A stretch of 33,424 bases of DNA from Planctomycetia bacterium. GTDB lineage: Bacteria > Planctomycetota > Planctomycetia > Planctomycetales > Planctomycetaceae. The notes under the pieces are model-generated. The model was not told the origin of the DNA, searched no databases, and saw nothing but the letters and a program-made list of their open reading frames with translations. The DNA lies in NCBI GenBank assembly GCA_026400935.1, contig JAPLNX010000528.1:1-33424 (forward strand), written 5' to 3'. A program made the position numbers and the translations under genes. Below, in pieces: positions 1 through 9,000 of the stretch; the stretch's first letter is position 1; each line of letters begins with the position of its first letter.

Positions 1-56
1 CGCAGGATTTCCAGTTGCCGCTCCGTCGCCTCAATCCGCACTGCCTTCCTTGGCAT
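1..56 (-). CDS. Transposase N-terminus, IS630-like (partial, runs off window)
   Basis: An ATG at 56-54 opens a frame that reads MPRKAVRIEATERQLEIL and continues beyond the window. A GGAGG ribosome binding site lies about eight bases upstream of the ATG. The short basic start followed by a helix resembles the N-terminal helix-turn-helix region of IS630-type transposases, which bind the terminal inverted repeats. An identical copy is at the other end of the window (33369-33424). Only 18-19 residues are visible, so intactness and catalytic residues cannot be judged. Confidence 0.6.
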   Translation of the reverse strand, partial: MPRKAVRIEATERQLEIL

Positions 57-135
57 CGCACCACCCTCCGTTAAAGGTGATGCAGTAATGACACAAACTC
101 GCTTTTTATGGAGGATCAATTCTCGGTCGTGGTAC
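1..135 (-). mobile_element. Left-end fragment of an IS630-like insertion sequence
   Basis: Bases 1-139 are the exact reverse complement of 33286-33424, so the same element lies at both ends in opposite orientation. Read on the minus strand, both junctions show C-TA followed by GTACCACGACC. IS630-family elements insert at TA, often within CTAG, and duplicate the TA. I therefore place the element end at 135 and the target TA at 136-137. Only the terminal region and the first codons of the transposase are inside the window. The family assignment rests on the target site and on the N-terminal protein style, since the DDE domain is not visible. Confidence 0.75.
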
Positions 136-1068
136 TAGACTTTGTAACCGGGGAAGCGACGCGAGGTCAGTCAGAACTGCGTCAGTGGCTTGCGGACACT
201 CCAGCCAGAGATGGATGAGAGATTTGCATGTGGCAGCAATTTCTTTGATCCCCTCGTCAGTCACTTGGCACTTGCTGAGATCGCAGTTTTCGAGTGCGAG
301 CAGTCGTCCCAGATATTTGACGCCCGCGTCGGTGATGTTTGGGCTGTGAATCGTCAACGTTTTCAGGCTGCGAACATTCGCCAAATGTTCCAACGCCCGA
401 TCGCTGACGTGGCTCGGATAAAGGCTGAAAATGCGAAGACGCGACAACTTCGAAAGTGACGCGAGGTCTTCGTCAGAGGCTGGTACATCAATCAAACGCA
501 GGCACTCCAATTTTCCACAATCGGAGATTCCCTTTAGTCTCTCTTCATCCAATACGAGGTCTGTGAAATTGACGATCCTTAATCGTGGTAATCGAGCCAG
601 ATGATGTGTTCCTGCGGCATCAAACTGCGAGTCGTAAAAATTCAGGATCTCAAGCTGACTGAGTCGCCCAATTGCGGAGAAAGCTGGCTCAGAAATCGTC
701 GTGTGGTACGCACTCAACGCCCATAAACGAGGAACTTGCGAGAGCCGCGTCACATCGTCTGCAGACAAGTGAGGCTCGCTAAAAGTCGCCGTGGCATGTT
801 CCGCAAACCAGGGCTTCAAGAACGCTGGTAAACGATCAGTGAAGTCGCTGCCGTAAAACACAATCTCCCATCCGCGACGCTCAAGTTGCCACCAGACGAA
901 CGAAGGGTGGCCAATCACAGCTAGCATTGCGACAACTACAAACAGCCAACCACCCCAGCACGCACACCGAATCCAACGCCGCTGGCGGGCAACCGACTCG
1001 GCAATGAACTCTGACGTCGCGTCCGTTGACTGTGGTGACTGCATAAGATTCATCAGCAACGAATTCAC
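106..1068 (-). CDS. Membrane-anchored leucine-rich repeat protein, 3' end truncated by the IS
   Basis: The 320-residue product has a basic N-terminus (about residues 27-33), one hydrophobic segment at about 34-60, and then leucine-rich repeats of roughly 24 residues from about 105 to 305. The repeats follow the pattern L-x-x-L-x-L-x-x-x-x-I-T/S-D, for example around 'NITDAGVKYLGRL'. This suggests a protein anchored by its N-terminus with an LRR domain outside the membrane, probably for protein binding; the partner is unknown. The last eleven codons or so (from 138 down to 106) are made of IS DNA, and the stop at 106-108 lies inside the element. The native C-terminus is therefore probably lost. 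The start is uncertain: GTG at 1068, ATG at 1053 and ATG at 1044 are all possible, and none has a clear Shine-Dalgarno sequence. Confidence 0.7.
   Translation of the reverse strand: MNSLLMNLMQSPQSTDATSEFIAESVARQRRWIRCACWGGWLFVVVAMLAVIGHPSFVWWQLERRGWEIVFYGSDFTDRLPAFLKPWFAEHATATFSEPHLSADDVTRLSQVPRLWALSAYHTTISEPAFSAIGRLSQLEILNFYDSQFDAAGTHHLARLPRLRIVNFTDLVLDEERLKGISDCGKLECLRLIDVPASDEDLASLSKLSRLRIFSLYPSHVSDRALEHLANVRSLKTLTIHSPNITDAGVKYLGRLLALENCDLSKCQVTDEGIKEIAATCKSLIHLWLECPQATDAVLTDLASLPRLQSLVPRPRIDPP
136..137. other. Probable TA target site of the left IS copy
   Basis: On the minus strand the LRR reading frame runs into C-TA-GTACC, and the right-hand copy has the same C-TA-GTACC at 33287-33294. 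Outside this shared block the two flanks diverge (base 140 against the complement of 33285). This fits insertion at a CTAG-like site, as known for IS630. The far sides of both elements are outside the window, so the TA duplication itself cannot be confirmed. Confidence 0.55.
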
Positions 1069-1162
1069 TGGAAGACCATCAATCGATCGCGGTGAAATGT
1101 GACGCCATCAGTCCCTCATTGGAATCTCGGTCCGGTCGATTGTCGGAGCGGTTCGCCAGGAA

Positions 1163-1582
1163 TCATTGCAACTGTTGCGGAAGCAGCTTTCCAGAAAAAC
1201 CAAACTCGACAAGCCCCGATGGATGTACGGAGATCATGACGTCTACCGTCGGTGAAAATTTTCGATAGGTTAGCTGATGAAAAGCCTGGACGACGGGCGG
1301 CTGATTGTCGGTCTCTGGGAATCTCCGGAAGCTGCCATTCGCGATGTCTTCATCGGGCTCACTGAATTTCACGATGACTTCGTCAATTGTCTGAAGCCCT
1401 GCGATCAGACTTTGGATTCGATCGAACTCGTCAGAAGTCATCTTGGCGAACAACGAATCCCGCTTCGACGCAGGAGCGTGGTTGCCACAAAACGGGCAAT
1501 ATTGAATCAAGTACTGAGCCACGATCAAAAAACGAAAAAGGCGTCGCCCACAAAAGTATGAGCGACGCCAAATCAAACACAT
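1163..1582 (-). CDS. Small hypothetical protein with a CxxC motif
   Basis: I do not recognise the family. The longest frame gives 139 residues with one C-P-F-C-G motif (about residues 29-33), which could bind a metal or be structural; the remainder is a small alpha/beta-like domain without other motifs. The start is unresolved. The ATG at 1582 and the first 15 codons overlap a small palindrome (1582-1599) and the likely terminator hairpin of the upstream gene (1540-1569). Translation may instead begin at GTG 1522, giving about 119 residues, although no Shine-Dalgarno sequence precedes it. A 5'-decayed gene is also possible. It lies between the amidotransferase-like gene and the LRR gene on the same strand. 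Confidence 0.5.
   Translation of the reverse strand: MCLIWRRSYFCGRRLFRFLIVAQYLIQYCPFCGNHAPASKRDSLFAKMTSDEFDRIQSLIAGLQTIDEVIVKFSEPDEDIANGSFRRFPETDNQPPVVQAFHQLTYRKFSPTVDVMISVHPSGLVEFGFSGKLLPQQLQ
1535..1569 (-). terminator. Rho-independent terminator after the amidotransferase-like gene
   Basis: Read on the minus strand, a perfect 8 bp GC-rich stem (GGCGTCGC / GCGACGCC, 1569-1562 and 1547-1540) with a 14-base loop is followed directly by TTTTT and then more T-rich sequence. It lies about 95 bases beyond the stop codon at 1664, where a terminator for the minus-strand gene is expected. Confidence 0.7.
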
Positions 1583-1599
1583 CAGGCTTTAGCGCCTGA
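1582..1599. repeat. Short palindrome (REP-like)
   Basis: TCAGGC and GCCTGA form a perfect 6 bp inverted repeat around a 6-base loop, right beside the terminator hairpin. It belongs to the group of small palindromes found in many gaps of this window. It could extend the transcript-end structure of the upstream gene. Confidence 0.4.
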
Positions 1600-1663
1600 C
1601 CGGACGCGGTCAACAGCTTCGAGTTCAATTCAAATCAGCCACAAAAAGCTGAGGCACCGAAGA

Positions 1664-2488
1664 TTACGCAGATGCGGCAACCTTTCGGCTGGCTTTCTGC
1701 GGGAACGGAAGGATGACAGGAGCCGAGCTACTGTTGACGCCCGCTCGGCGATCAACGCACGCTTCCAAGAAGATTTCAAAAACTTGCATGTCGAGCGCCG
1801 AAGCGGTCTCACTTTGCGGATGCCATTGCACACCGACGCAGAACCAATCCTCGTCAGTCGATTCAAATGCTTCGACAACTCCGTCAGTCGCCGCCGCGCT
1901 GACTTTGAACATCGGCGCGAGTTGATCGACACACATATGGTGATCGCTGTTAACTCGGATTTCGCCAGGCCCGTACATCGCATCCATGCGCGTGCCGGGG
2001 ACGATGTTGATGATGTGTCGCAAAGTTCGTTCGACTTGATCACGGTGCTGCAACGCACGGGAGATGTCTTCTGGAATATGCTGAAACAGTGTGCCGCCGC
2101 AGACCACATTCAGTGTTTGCATTCCGGCACCGATTGCGAGGATTGGCAGCTTCATTTCGACAGCCATTTTACAAAGTCGGCGATCGAAATCTTCGCGGCG
2201 CGTGGGCATCGGCTTCGTGGCCGGATGCTTGTCGAGGCCGAGTCGACGTGGATCGAGATCAAGCGTGCAACCACCGAGCACAATCCCGTCCATTTGTTTG
2301 AGGCATTGACGCAAGTCGTCGTCATCAGCGAGCGGTGGAATAACCATGGGGATTCCACCGGGGGACTTGGCGGTTTTGGCACCGGTCACTTGGTCGTAAT
2401 ATCCAGACTGAATCCAAGTGAGTGCAATGTGCTCACTCGAAGCGGGGCGGAAATCTGCGTTAATGCCGATGACGGGTTTTGAACTCAT
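1664..2488 (-). CDS. Class-I glutamine amidotransferase-like (peptidase C26) protein lacking the nucleophile Cys
   Basis: The 274-residue protein has the fold signature of gamma-glutamyl-GABA hydrolase (PuuD-like, peptidase C26). This includes the start 'PVIGINADFRP', an 'MDGIVLGGC' segment near residue 67, 'VNSDHHMCVDQLAP' near 179, and 'CVGVQWHPQSE' near 217 with the conserved His223. The nucleophile elbow normally reads I-C-R-G-x-Q. Here it reads I-G-A-G-M-Q, with Gly120 in place of Cys, so classical gamma-glutamyl hydrolysis is unlikely. It may be a pseudoenzyme with a binding or regulatory role, or use another chemistry. The start ATG at 2488 is chosen because AAGGAAGGA lies about nine bases upstream; a longer frame from 2527 would overlap that site. 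A terminator follows at 1535-1569. Confidence 0.85.
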   Translation of the reverse strand: MSSKPVIGINADFRPASSEHIALTWIQSGYYDQVTGAKTAKSPGGIPMVIPPLADDDDLRQCLKQMDGIVLGGCTLDLDPRRLGLDKHPATKPMPTRREDFDRRLCKMAVEMKLPILAIGAGMQTLNVVCGGTLFQHIPEDISRALQHRDQVERTLRHIINIVPGTRMDAMYGPGEIRVNSDHHMCVDQLAPMFKVSAAATDGVVEAFESTDEDWFCVGVQWHPQSETASALDMQVFEIFLEACVDRRAGVNSSSAPVILPFPQKASRKVAASA

Positions 2489-3034
2489 GCGAACGGGTCC
2501 TTCCTTGGGCGCACTAAGATGTGCCATGATTCACGTGGCAAGATTTCAGCAAACTGACCCGTGCCACGGAGCCAGTTCGAGCACTGACTCGGTTAAAAGA
2601 ATGCTAATCGTGTTACTTTCCGGCGATCTTCAGCGACCGCAGAAGTCACGACGTACTGGAGAACGCGCACAACCAACGCCCATTGTTCGCGGGGTGATTG
2701 CAAGAGTGGCCATGTAATCAAATCGGACCACAAGTGTCCGAAGCTCTGGCACCATGCGAGCGTCGCGTCCATGCGAATTCTCCAGGATCATTCCTTCGAT
2801 CCGAGCCTGCCACAACCGACGAGTTGCAGCGGCAATTAGCTCTGCTCGACCAACGGACTTCTGACAAACTTCCTGTTTGTCTCGATTAGTACGTTGACGC
2901 GTTGAGCAAGGCGGCGGGATGGTAGGAAGCGAATCTTCAATCGACAAGCAAATCGAACATTTTGTTAAAAACTGAGGTTGCACCACCGCATGTAGTGGTC
3001 GCTCATCGCATTCATTCAAAGTCGCAGCAAGCGA
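2489..3034. other. Gene-free interval of about 550 bases
   Basis: This lies between the end of the giant gene and the start of the amidotransferase-like gene, both on the minus strand. I see no supported coding region: the open frames here lack recognisable domains, ribosome sites and protein-like composition. It should hold the promoter of the amidotransferase-like gene near 2500-2600. It also holds weak hairpins downstream of the giant gene, including a 5 bp ACCAC/GTGGT stem at 2982-2999 followed on the minus strand by TTTTT at about 2966-2970. Confidence 0.4.
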
Positions 3035-3036
3035 CT
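3020..3036 (-). terminator. Weak hairpin at the stop codon of the giant gene
   Basis: On the minus strand AGTCGC-TTGCT-GCGACT forms a 6 bp stem that begins in the TAG stop and is followed by TTTG. The stem is short and the T-run poor, so this is at best a weak terminator. A second small hairpin near 2982-2999 with a following T-run may complete it. Confidence 0.3.
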
Positions 3037-6000
3037 ACGAGCGCCGAGAACTCGAGGACAGCCAATTCCAGAACGCTACCAACGTCGATTCGGTCTGTTG
3101 AGGTTTGGCGGCCGCCTCAGAATCAGCGAGTTGTGCCGTCAATGCTTCCTTCGGTTCCGTCTGCGAACGTTGTTGATTTGCGTCGCTCTTCATCTTTTCG
3201 CCAGATCGAGGGGCCGAGCGTTGGCGAGTTTCGGTTGAGCGTTTGGTCTTAGGTGTCGATTTACCGTTCGTTCCAGGTTCACCTTTACCTTGTTCAGCCG
3301 GTGTTTTCTTGGAAGGACGTAGCGCGTTTTGAGGGAGTAAATTTTCCAACATGTCGCCCAACTTGTAAGCTCCTGCGGGAACTCCAGTCAGCGTTTGGCC
3401 GAGGCGTTTCCAGAAGAGATCGACTAATTCGTCGGTCAGCTTTTGTTCGGCTCCGCTGTCTGGTTCGAGCAGGTTGCCGAAGGGGAGATCAAGTGATTCA
3501 AACAGTTGGCGGACAAGTTTTTCACGCGTCGATTTGGCAATCATGATCCAATTGACAAGTTGATCGAACGGCGAATCGTTCGATTCATCAAGAGTCATTT
3601 CCGCGTCTGATTGACGTTCCTCGCTCTCTTCGGCTTCGAAGTCTCGGCGAGCAAAACGGTCGTTGGCTCCGACAACTCCGAATGTCGCGTTGCCGTTGCC
3701 TGGTTGGCCACCAAGGCCCAAGCCAACGGGAATCGTCAATGTGAATGGGCTGTTGGGAACAGTGCCGCCGACATTGATTGAGACTTGCAGGTTGGAACCA
3801 TTCTCCAACGAGGAACTCACGGAAGTTGTTTGTGTTTCGCCCCCGATCGTCACGGCAATTGCTGCATTGAATGGTCCGCCGAGACCAGCGAGTTGCAAGT
3901 TGTAGACGCCATCAGGAGGCAGAGGCACGATGAGCAATTCGACCGGACCGTTGCCGGAGTAGTACGTCCCCGGAATTTGATTGATGACTCCGGTTGATTC
4001 CGTGAAGCCCGATTGTCGCCCTTGGGTGTCATTGAGGATGAAGTCCACCGGATCGATTACGATGACCAACGCTTTGAGAAAGCCGAGCCGAGTGGCGATT
4101 CCGGCAGCGGCATTCAGGAGTGCGGCGACTAATTCGGGATTGTTCTTGTCACCGCCGAATTGATTGAAGATCGCCGTGAGTTCGGCGGCGACCTGATCAG
4201 CCTCGCTGGTGATGACGTTACCGTCGTCGTCCAGGATGCTGCCAGAGCCGATTCCCAATTGCGAATCAACGGTCGCGTTGTTTGCGGAAGAGAGTGTGAG
4301 GGCGAAGGTCTCTTTGGCCGACTCAGGCAGGCTGTCGCCGATGATCGTGACGGGGATCGACTGCGTGACCGGTCCGCCGGGTAAGAACGTCAGCGTGCCG
4401 TTGGCGGCCACGTAGTCTGAGCCTGCGGTCGCCGTTTCATCGAGCGTGTTGTAGTTAACGTTGACCGGACCGCTTGGTTTACCAATCAACGTGACCGTGA
4501 AGATCGCAGTGGAATTGAAACCGGTCCCTTCGCGGATGACTTGCGAATTGATCTGCAACACAGGGTTCGGCGAATCGTCATTGATGATCGTGCCGGTGGT
4601 CGATGTGACGGGAATGCCCAAGCCGCTGACGTTGGAGAAGACGAGGCTGACAGTCTCGTCCGCTTCATCTGTCAGGTCGCCGATGATCGGGACGCGAACC
4701 AGGATCGTGCGCTGTGACTCGCTGAAGTCCAAGTCGCCAGAAATTGTCGTGTAGTCCACACCGGAATCAGCGGTGTCGCCGATGTCGCCCGTTTCAAAAT
4801 GAAGGCTGGCGTGGCCGCTGGAATCGAACCGCCCGCTGACGGTGAGCGTGTAAACCAATTCGTTGGGCGTGCCGCTGGTCGGGTCACCTTCGAGAACTTG
4901 CGGGGCGGAGACAATGAGTTGTGGCACGGTGTCGTCGTCGCGAATGATGGCTGACCCGACTGGGCTGCCTCTGCTGAGATCCGCGTTGGTCGCAGAAGTC
5001 AGTTGGATCAAGAACGTCTCATCCATTTCGGCGATGAGGTCTGGCTGAATTTGGATGCGGATCAATTCTTCGGTGGAGAACGGATTGAAGTGGATGGTCC
5101 CCGTCGTCAGGTAGAAGTCGCGCGGATTGTTGGCATCAGCCGGGTCGTCGGTATCGCGAGCGGCGTCTGGCTCGCTGGACAGGAGCGTGGTGAAGTTGAT
5201 GTCGATGGGCAACACAGACGGAGTGCTGAGTCGCACGGCGAAGACGACGTAGACGAAACCGGAATCACCTTCGATGACATATGCGGTGTCCGGAGTGACC
5301 GAGGCTGTTGGCGGCGGCGCGGGTTGCACTTCGATCGTGAAGCTGACTGGTTGCGAGTCTGCAAAATCAGAGTCGGTCGCAACGACGGTCACGGTGTGGC
5401 TGGATGAGACTTGTGAGTTCAACAACAGGCTGTTGGCGATCGTAATCACGCCGGTACTGGCATTGATGGCGAAGCGGCCTCCCGCATTGTCGGTAAAGCG
5501 GTATGTCACCGAATCATTGCCGGGATCGGTCGAGAGAACTTGGATTCCAACCGTGGTTCCGTTGGGCGATCCGTCAACGACGTGGTCCACTGCGTCGGCG
5601 AGCAAATCAACCGGAGGACTCGGCGGGAGATTGTTGATGGTTAATTGCGTAGAGGCGGTGCTGATGTTGGTGCCGTCGCTCACTTGGACGGTGACGTTGT
5701 TCCTGCGCAGGCCGTTGCTGAGTCCCAACGTGACGAGATCGCTGACCGCCAGAATCGGTGATGCACCGGTGATGTTCTCTGTGAATTGTCCGTCGCCGTC
5801 GATGTCCCAGAGATAGGTCAGGTTGCTGCCAGGAGTATCGGCGTCGGTTGTCCCGGACGCATTCAGGGGGAGTCCGCTTCCTTCGTTGATTCGATATGGA
5901 CCGCCAGAATTAGCGACAGGTGCGAAATCATCGTTGGTGATCGTGCCGGTGCCGGACGCGTCCGAAGAGATACTTGCGGCTGCGACAGGAGCGACCGGTG

Positions 6001-9000
6001 TCACTGTCCCGAGCGTGACCGAAAGCGTTTCGGTCGCCTCGGCGAGATCGTCGCCGTTGATGTTGATCGTGATGGTCTGGGTTTCGTTCGCGGTGCCGGT
6101 GAAGGTCAACGGGCTGTTGGTTACGACGGTGTAGTCGCTGTTGTTGGTGGTGATGTCTGCCACGCTGAAGGCGACGGTGAAGCCACCTTCGACCGCTTTA
6201 GGCGACGTGACGGTGAATGTCATTGTCGTCGTGCCGCTGTCCCCTTCAGTGACGGTCGGGCTGCTAATCGTGAGCGTGCTGGTGTCGTTGTTGGTGATCG
6301 TGCCGGTGCCGACTGCACCGACTGCACCGATCGTGATGCTCGTGTCGGCAACGGGCGCGACCGGCGTGACGGTTCCGAGCGTGATGGAGAAAGTTTCATC
6401 ACCTTCAATGACCGTATCGCCGTTGACGTTGACGGTGATCGTTCTCGTTTCGTTGGCCGTGCCGGAAAACGTCAGCGGGCTGCTCGTCACGACGGTGTAG
6501 TCGCTGCCGTTCGTGGTGATGTCAGCCACGTCAAAGGCGACTGTGAAGCCTCCTTCAACCGCTCTTGGCGACGTGACTGTGAAAGTCATTGTCGTGGTGC
6601 CGCTGTTCCCTTCGGTGATCGTGGGACTGCTAATCGCGAGCGTGCTGGTGTCGTTGTTCGCGATCGTACCGGTGCCGATCGCATCTGACGTGATGCTTGC
6701 GGCAGCGACCGGAGCAACGGGGGTGACGACACCGAGTGTGATCGTGAAACTTTCATCCCCTTCGATGAGCGTGTCACCGCCGACGTTGATGGTGATCGTC
6801 TTCGTCTCGTTGGCCGTGCCAGAAAACGTCAACGGGCTGCTAGTGACGACCGTGTAGTCGCTGCCGTTCGTCGTGACGTTGGTCACGTCGAAGGGAACCG
6901 TAAAGCCTCCCTCAACCGCTTTCGGTGACGTGATGGTAAAGGTCATCGTCGTCGTGCCGCTGTTTGCCTCGGTGATCGTGGGACTGCTAATCGCGAGCGT
7001 GCTGGTATCGTTGTTGGTGATCGTTCCGGTGCCGACTGCGCCTGACGTGATGCTCGCGGCGGCGACGGGTGCGATTGGCGTGACGACACCGAGAGTGATT
7101 GTGAAGGTCTCGTCCCCTTCAATGACCGCGTCGCCGTTGACGTTGATTGTGATGGTCTTGGTTTCGTTCGCAGTGCCGGAGAACGTTAGCGGGCTGCTGG
7201 TGATGACTGTGTAGTCGCTGCTGATTGCGGTGACGTTGGCGACGTCAAAGGGGACCGTGAAGCCCCCGTCAACGGCATTAGGCGACGTCACCGTGAAGGT
7301 CATGGTCGTGACGCCGCTGTCACCTTCGGTGATGGTCGGGCTGCTAATGGTCAGCGTGCTGGTGTCGTTGTTCGTGATCGTTCCGGTGCCGGTCGCGCCT
7401 GACGTGATACTCGCGGCGGCGACGGGAGCGACCGGCGTGACCGTTTCGAGCGTGATCGAGAGGGTCTCATTCCCTTCGATGATTGTGTCACCGTTGATGT
7501 TGATAGTGATTGTCTGCGTTTCGTTTGCTGTGCCGGAGAACGTCAGCGGGCTGCGCGTCACGACCGTGTAATCGCTGCCGTTGGTCGTGATATCAGCCAC
7601 ATTGAAGGCGACGGTGAAGCCACCTTCAACTGCGCTTGGTGACGTGACGGTGAAGGTCATCGTCGTCGTGCCGCTGTTGGCTTCGGTAATGGTTGGGCTA
7701 CTGATGGTGAGCGTGCTGGTGTCGTTGTTGGTGATCGTGCCGGTGCCGACTGCTCCGGTCGTGATGCTCGCGGCGTCAACGGGAGCGACCGGCGTGACGG
7801 TTCCGAGCGTGATGGAGAAAGTTTCATCACCTTCGATGACCGCGTCACCGTTGACGTTGATTGTGATGGTCTTGGTTTCGTTCTCTGTTCCGGAGAACGT
7901 CAGCGGGCTGCTGGTGACGACCGTATAATCGCTGCCGTTGGTCGTGATGTCGGCGACGTCAAAGGAAACAGTGAATCCACCTTCGACCGCTTTCGGTGAC
8001 GTGACAGTGAAGGTCATCGTCGTCGTGCCGCTGTTGGCTTCGGTGATCGAGGGGCTGCTGATGCCCAGCGTGCTGGTGTCGTTGTTCGTGATCGTGCCGG
8101 TGCCGATCGCACCTGACGTGAAGCTCGCGGCGGCGACGGGAGCAACCGGCGTGACTGTTCCGAGCGTGATCGAGAAAGTTTCATCCCCTTCGATGACCGC
8201 GTCGCCGTTGATGTTGACGGTGATCGTCTTCGTTTCGTTGGCCGTGCCAGAGAAGGTCAGCGGGCTGCTGGTGACGACCGTGTAATCGCTTGCGTTAGCC
8301 GTGATGTCGGTCGCGCTGAAGGCAACGGTGAAGCCTCCTTCGACTGCCTTTGGTGACGTGACGGTGAAAGTCATCGTCGTCGTGCCGCTGTTCCCTTCGG
8401 TGATCGTCGGACTGCTGATCGTCAGCGTGCTGGTGTCGTTGTTTGTGATCGTCCCAGTGCCAGTCGCGCCTGACGTGATGCTCGCTGCGGCGACGGGAGC
8501 AACCGGCGTGACGGTTCCGAGCGTGATCGAGAAGGTCTCGTCCCCTTCGATGATTGTGTCACCGTTGATGTTGATGGTGATTGTTTGCGTTTCGTTCGCA
8601 GTGCCAGAGAAAGTCAGCGGGCTACTCGTCACGACGGTGTAGTCGCTGCTGTTGGTGGTAATGTCGCTGACATTGAATGCGACCGTGAAGCCTCCTTCGA
8701 CTGCCTTTGGAGATGTGACGGTGAAGGTCATCGTCGTCGTGCCGCTGTCACCTTCGGTGATCGTTGGACTGCTGATGGTCAGCGTGCTGGAGTCGTCGTT
8801 AGTGATCGTGCCGGCGCCGGTCGCGGTGGTGATTGTCACGTCGTTTGTGCCGAGCAGGTTGCTGAGCAGCACGATGAAGGTCTCGTCACCTTCAATGACG
8901 GTGTCGCCGTTGATGGTGATGGTGACGGTCTTCGATTCGTTGGCGGCATTCCCCGCGAAGTTCAACGTGCCGCTGTTCGCGACGAAGTCGGTATCGCTAC

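Noticed and set aside
1784-2482. A plus-strand frame of 232 codons
   Set aside because: Lies fully opposite the amidotransferase-like gene, whose family motifs are clear.
2630-3019. A minus-strand frame of 129 codons between the giant gene and the amidotransferase-like gene
   Set aside because: No domain, no ribosome site, Arg- and Cys-rich composition typical of non-coding high-GC sequence; it starts within the downstream hairpin region of the giant gene.
5929-8790. CRISPR-like regular repeats
   Set aside because: The 357 bp period is coding, continues the reading frame, and has no short repeat/spacer structure.
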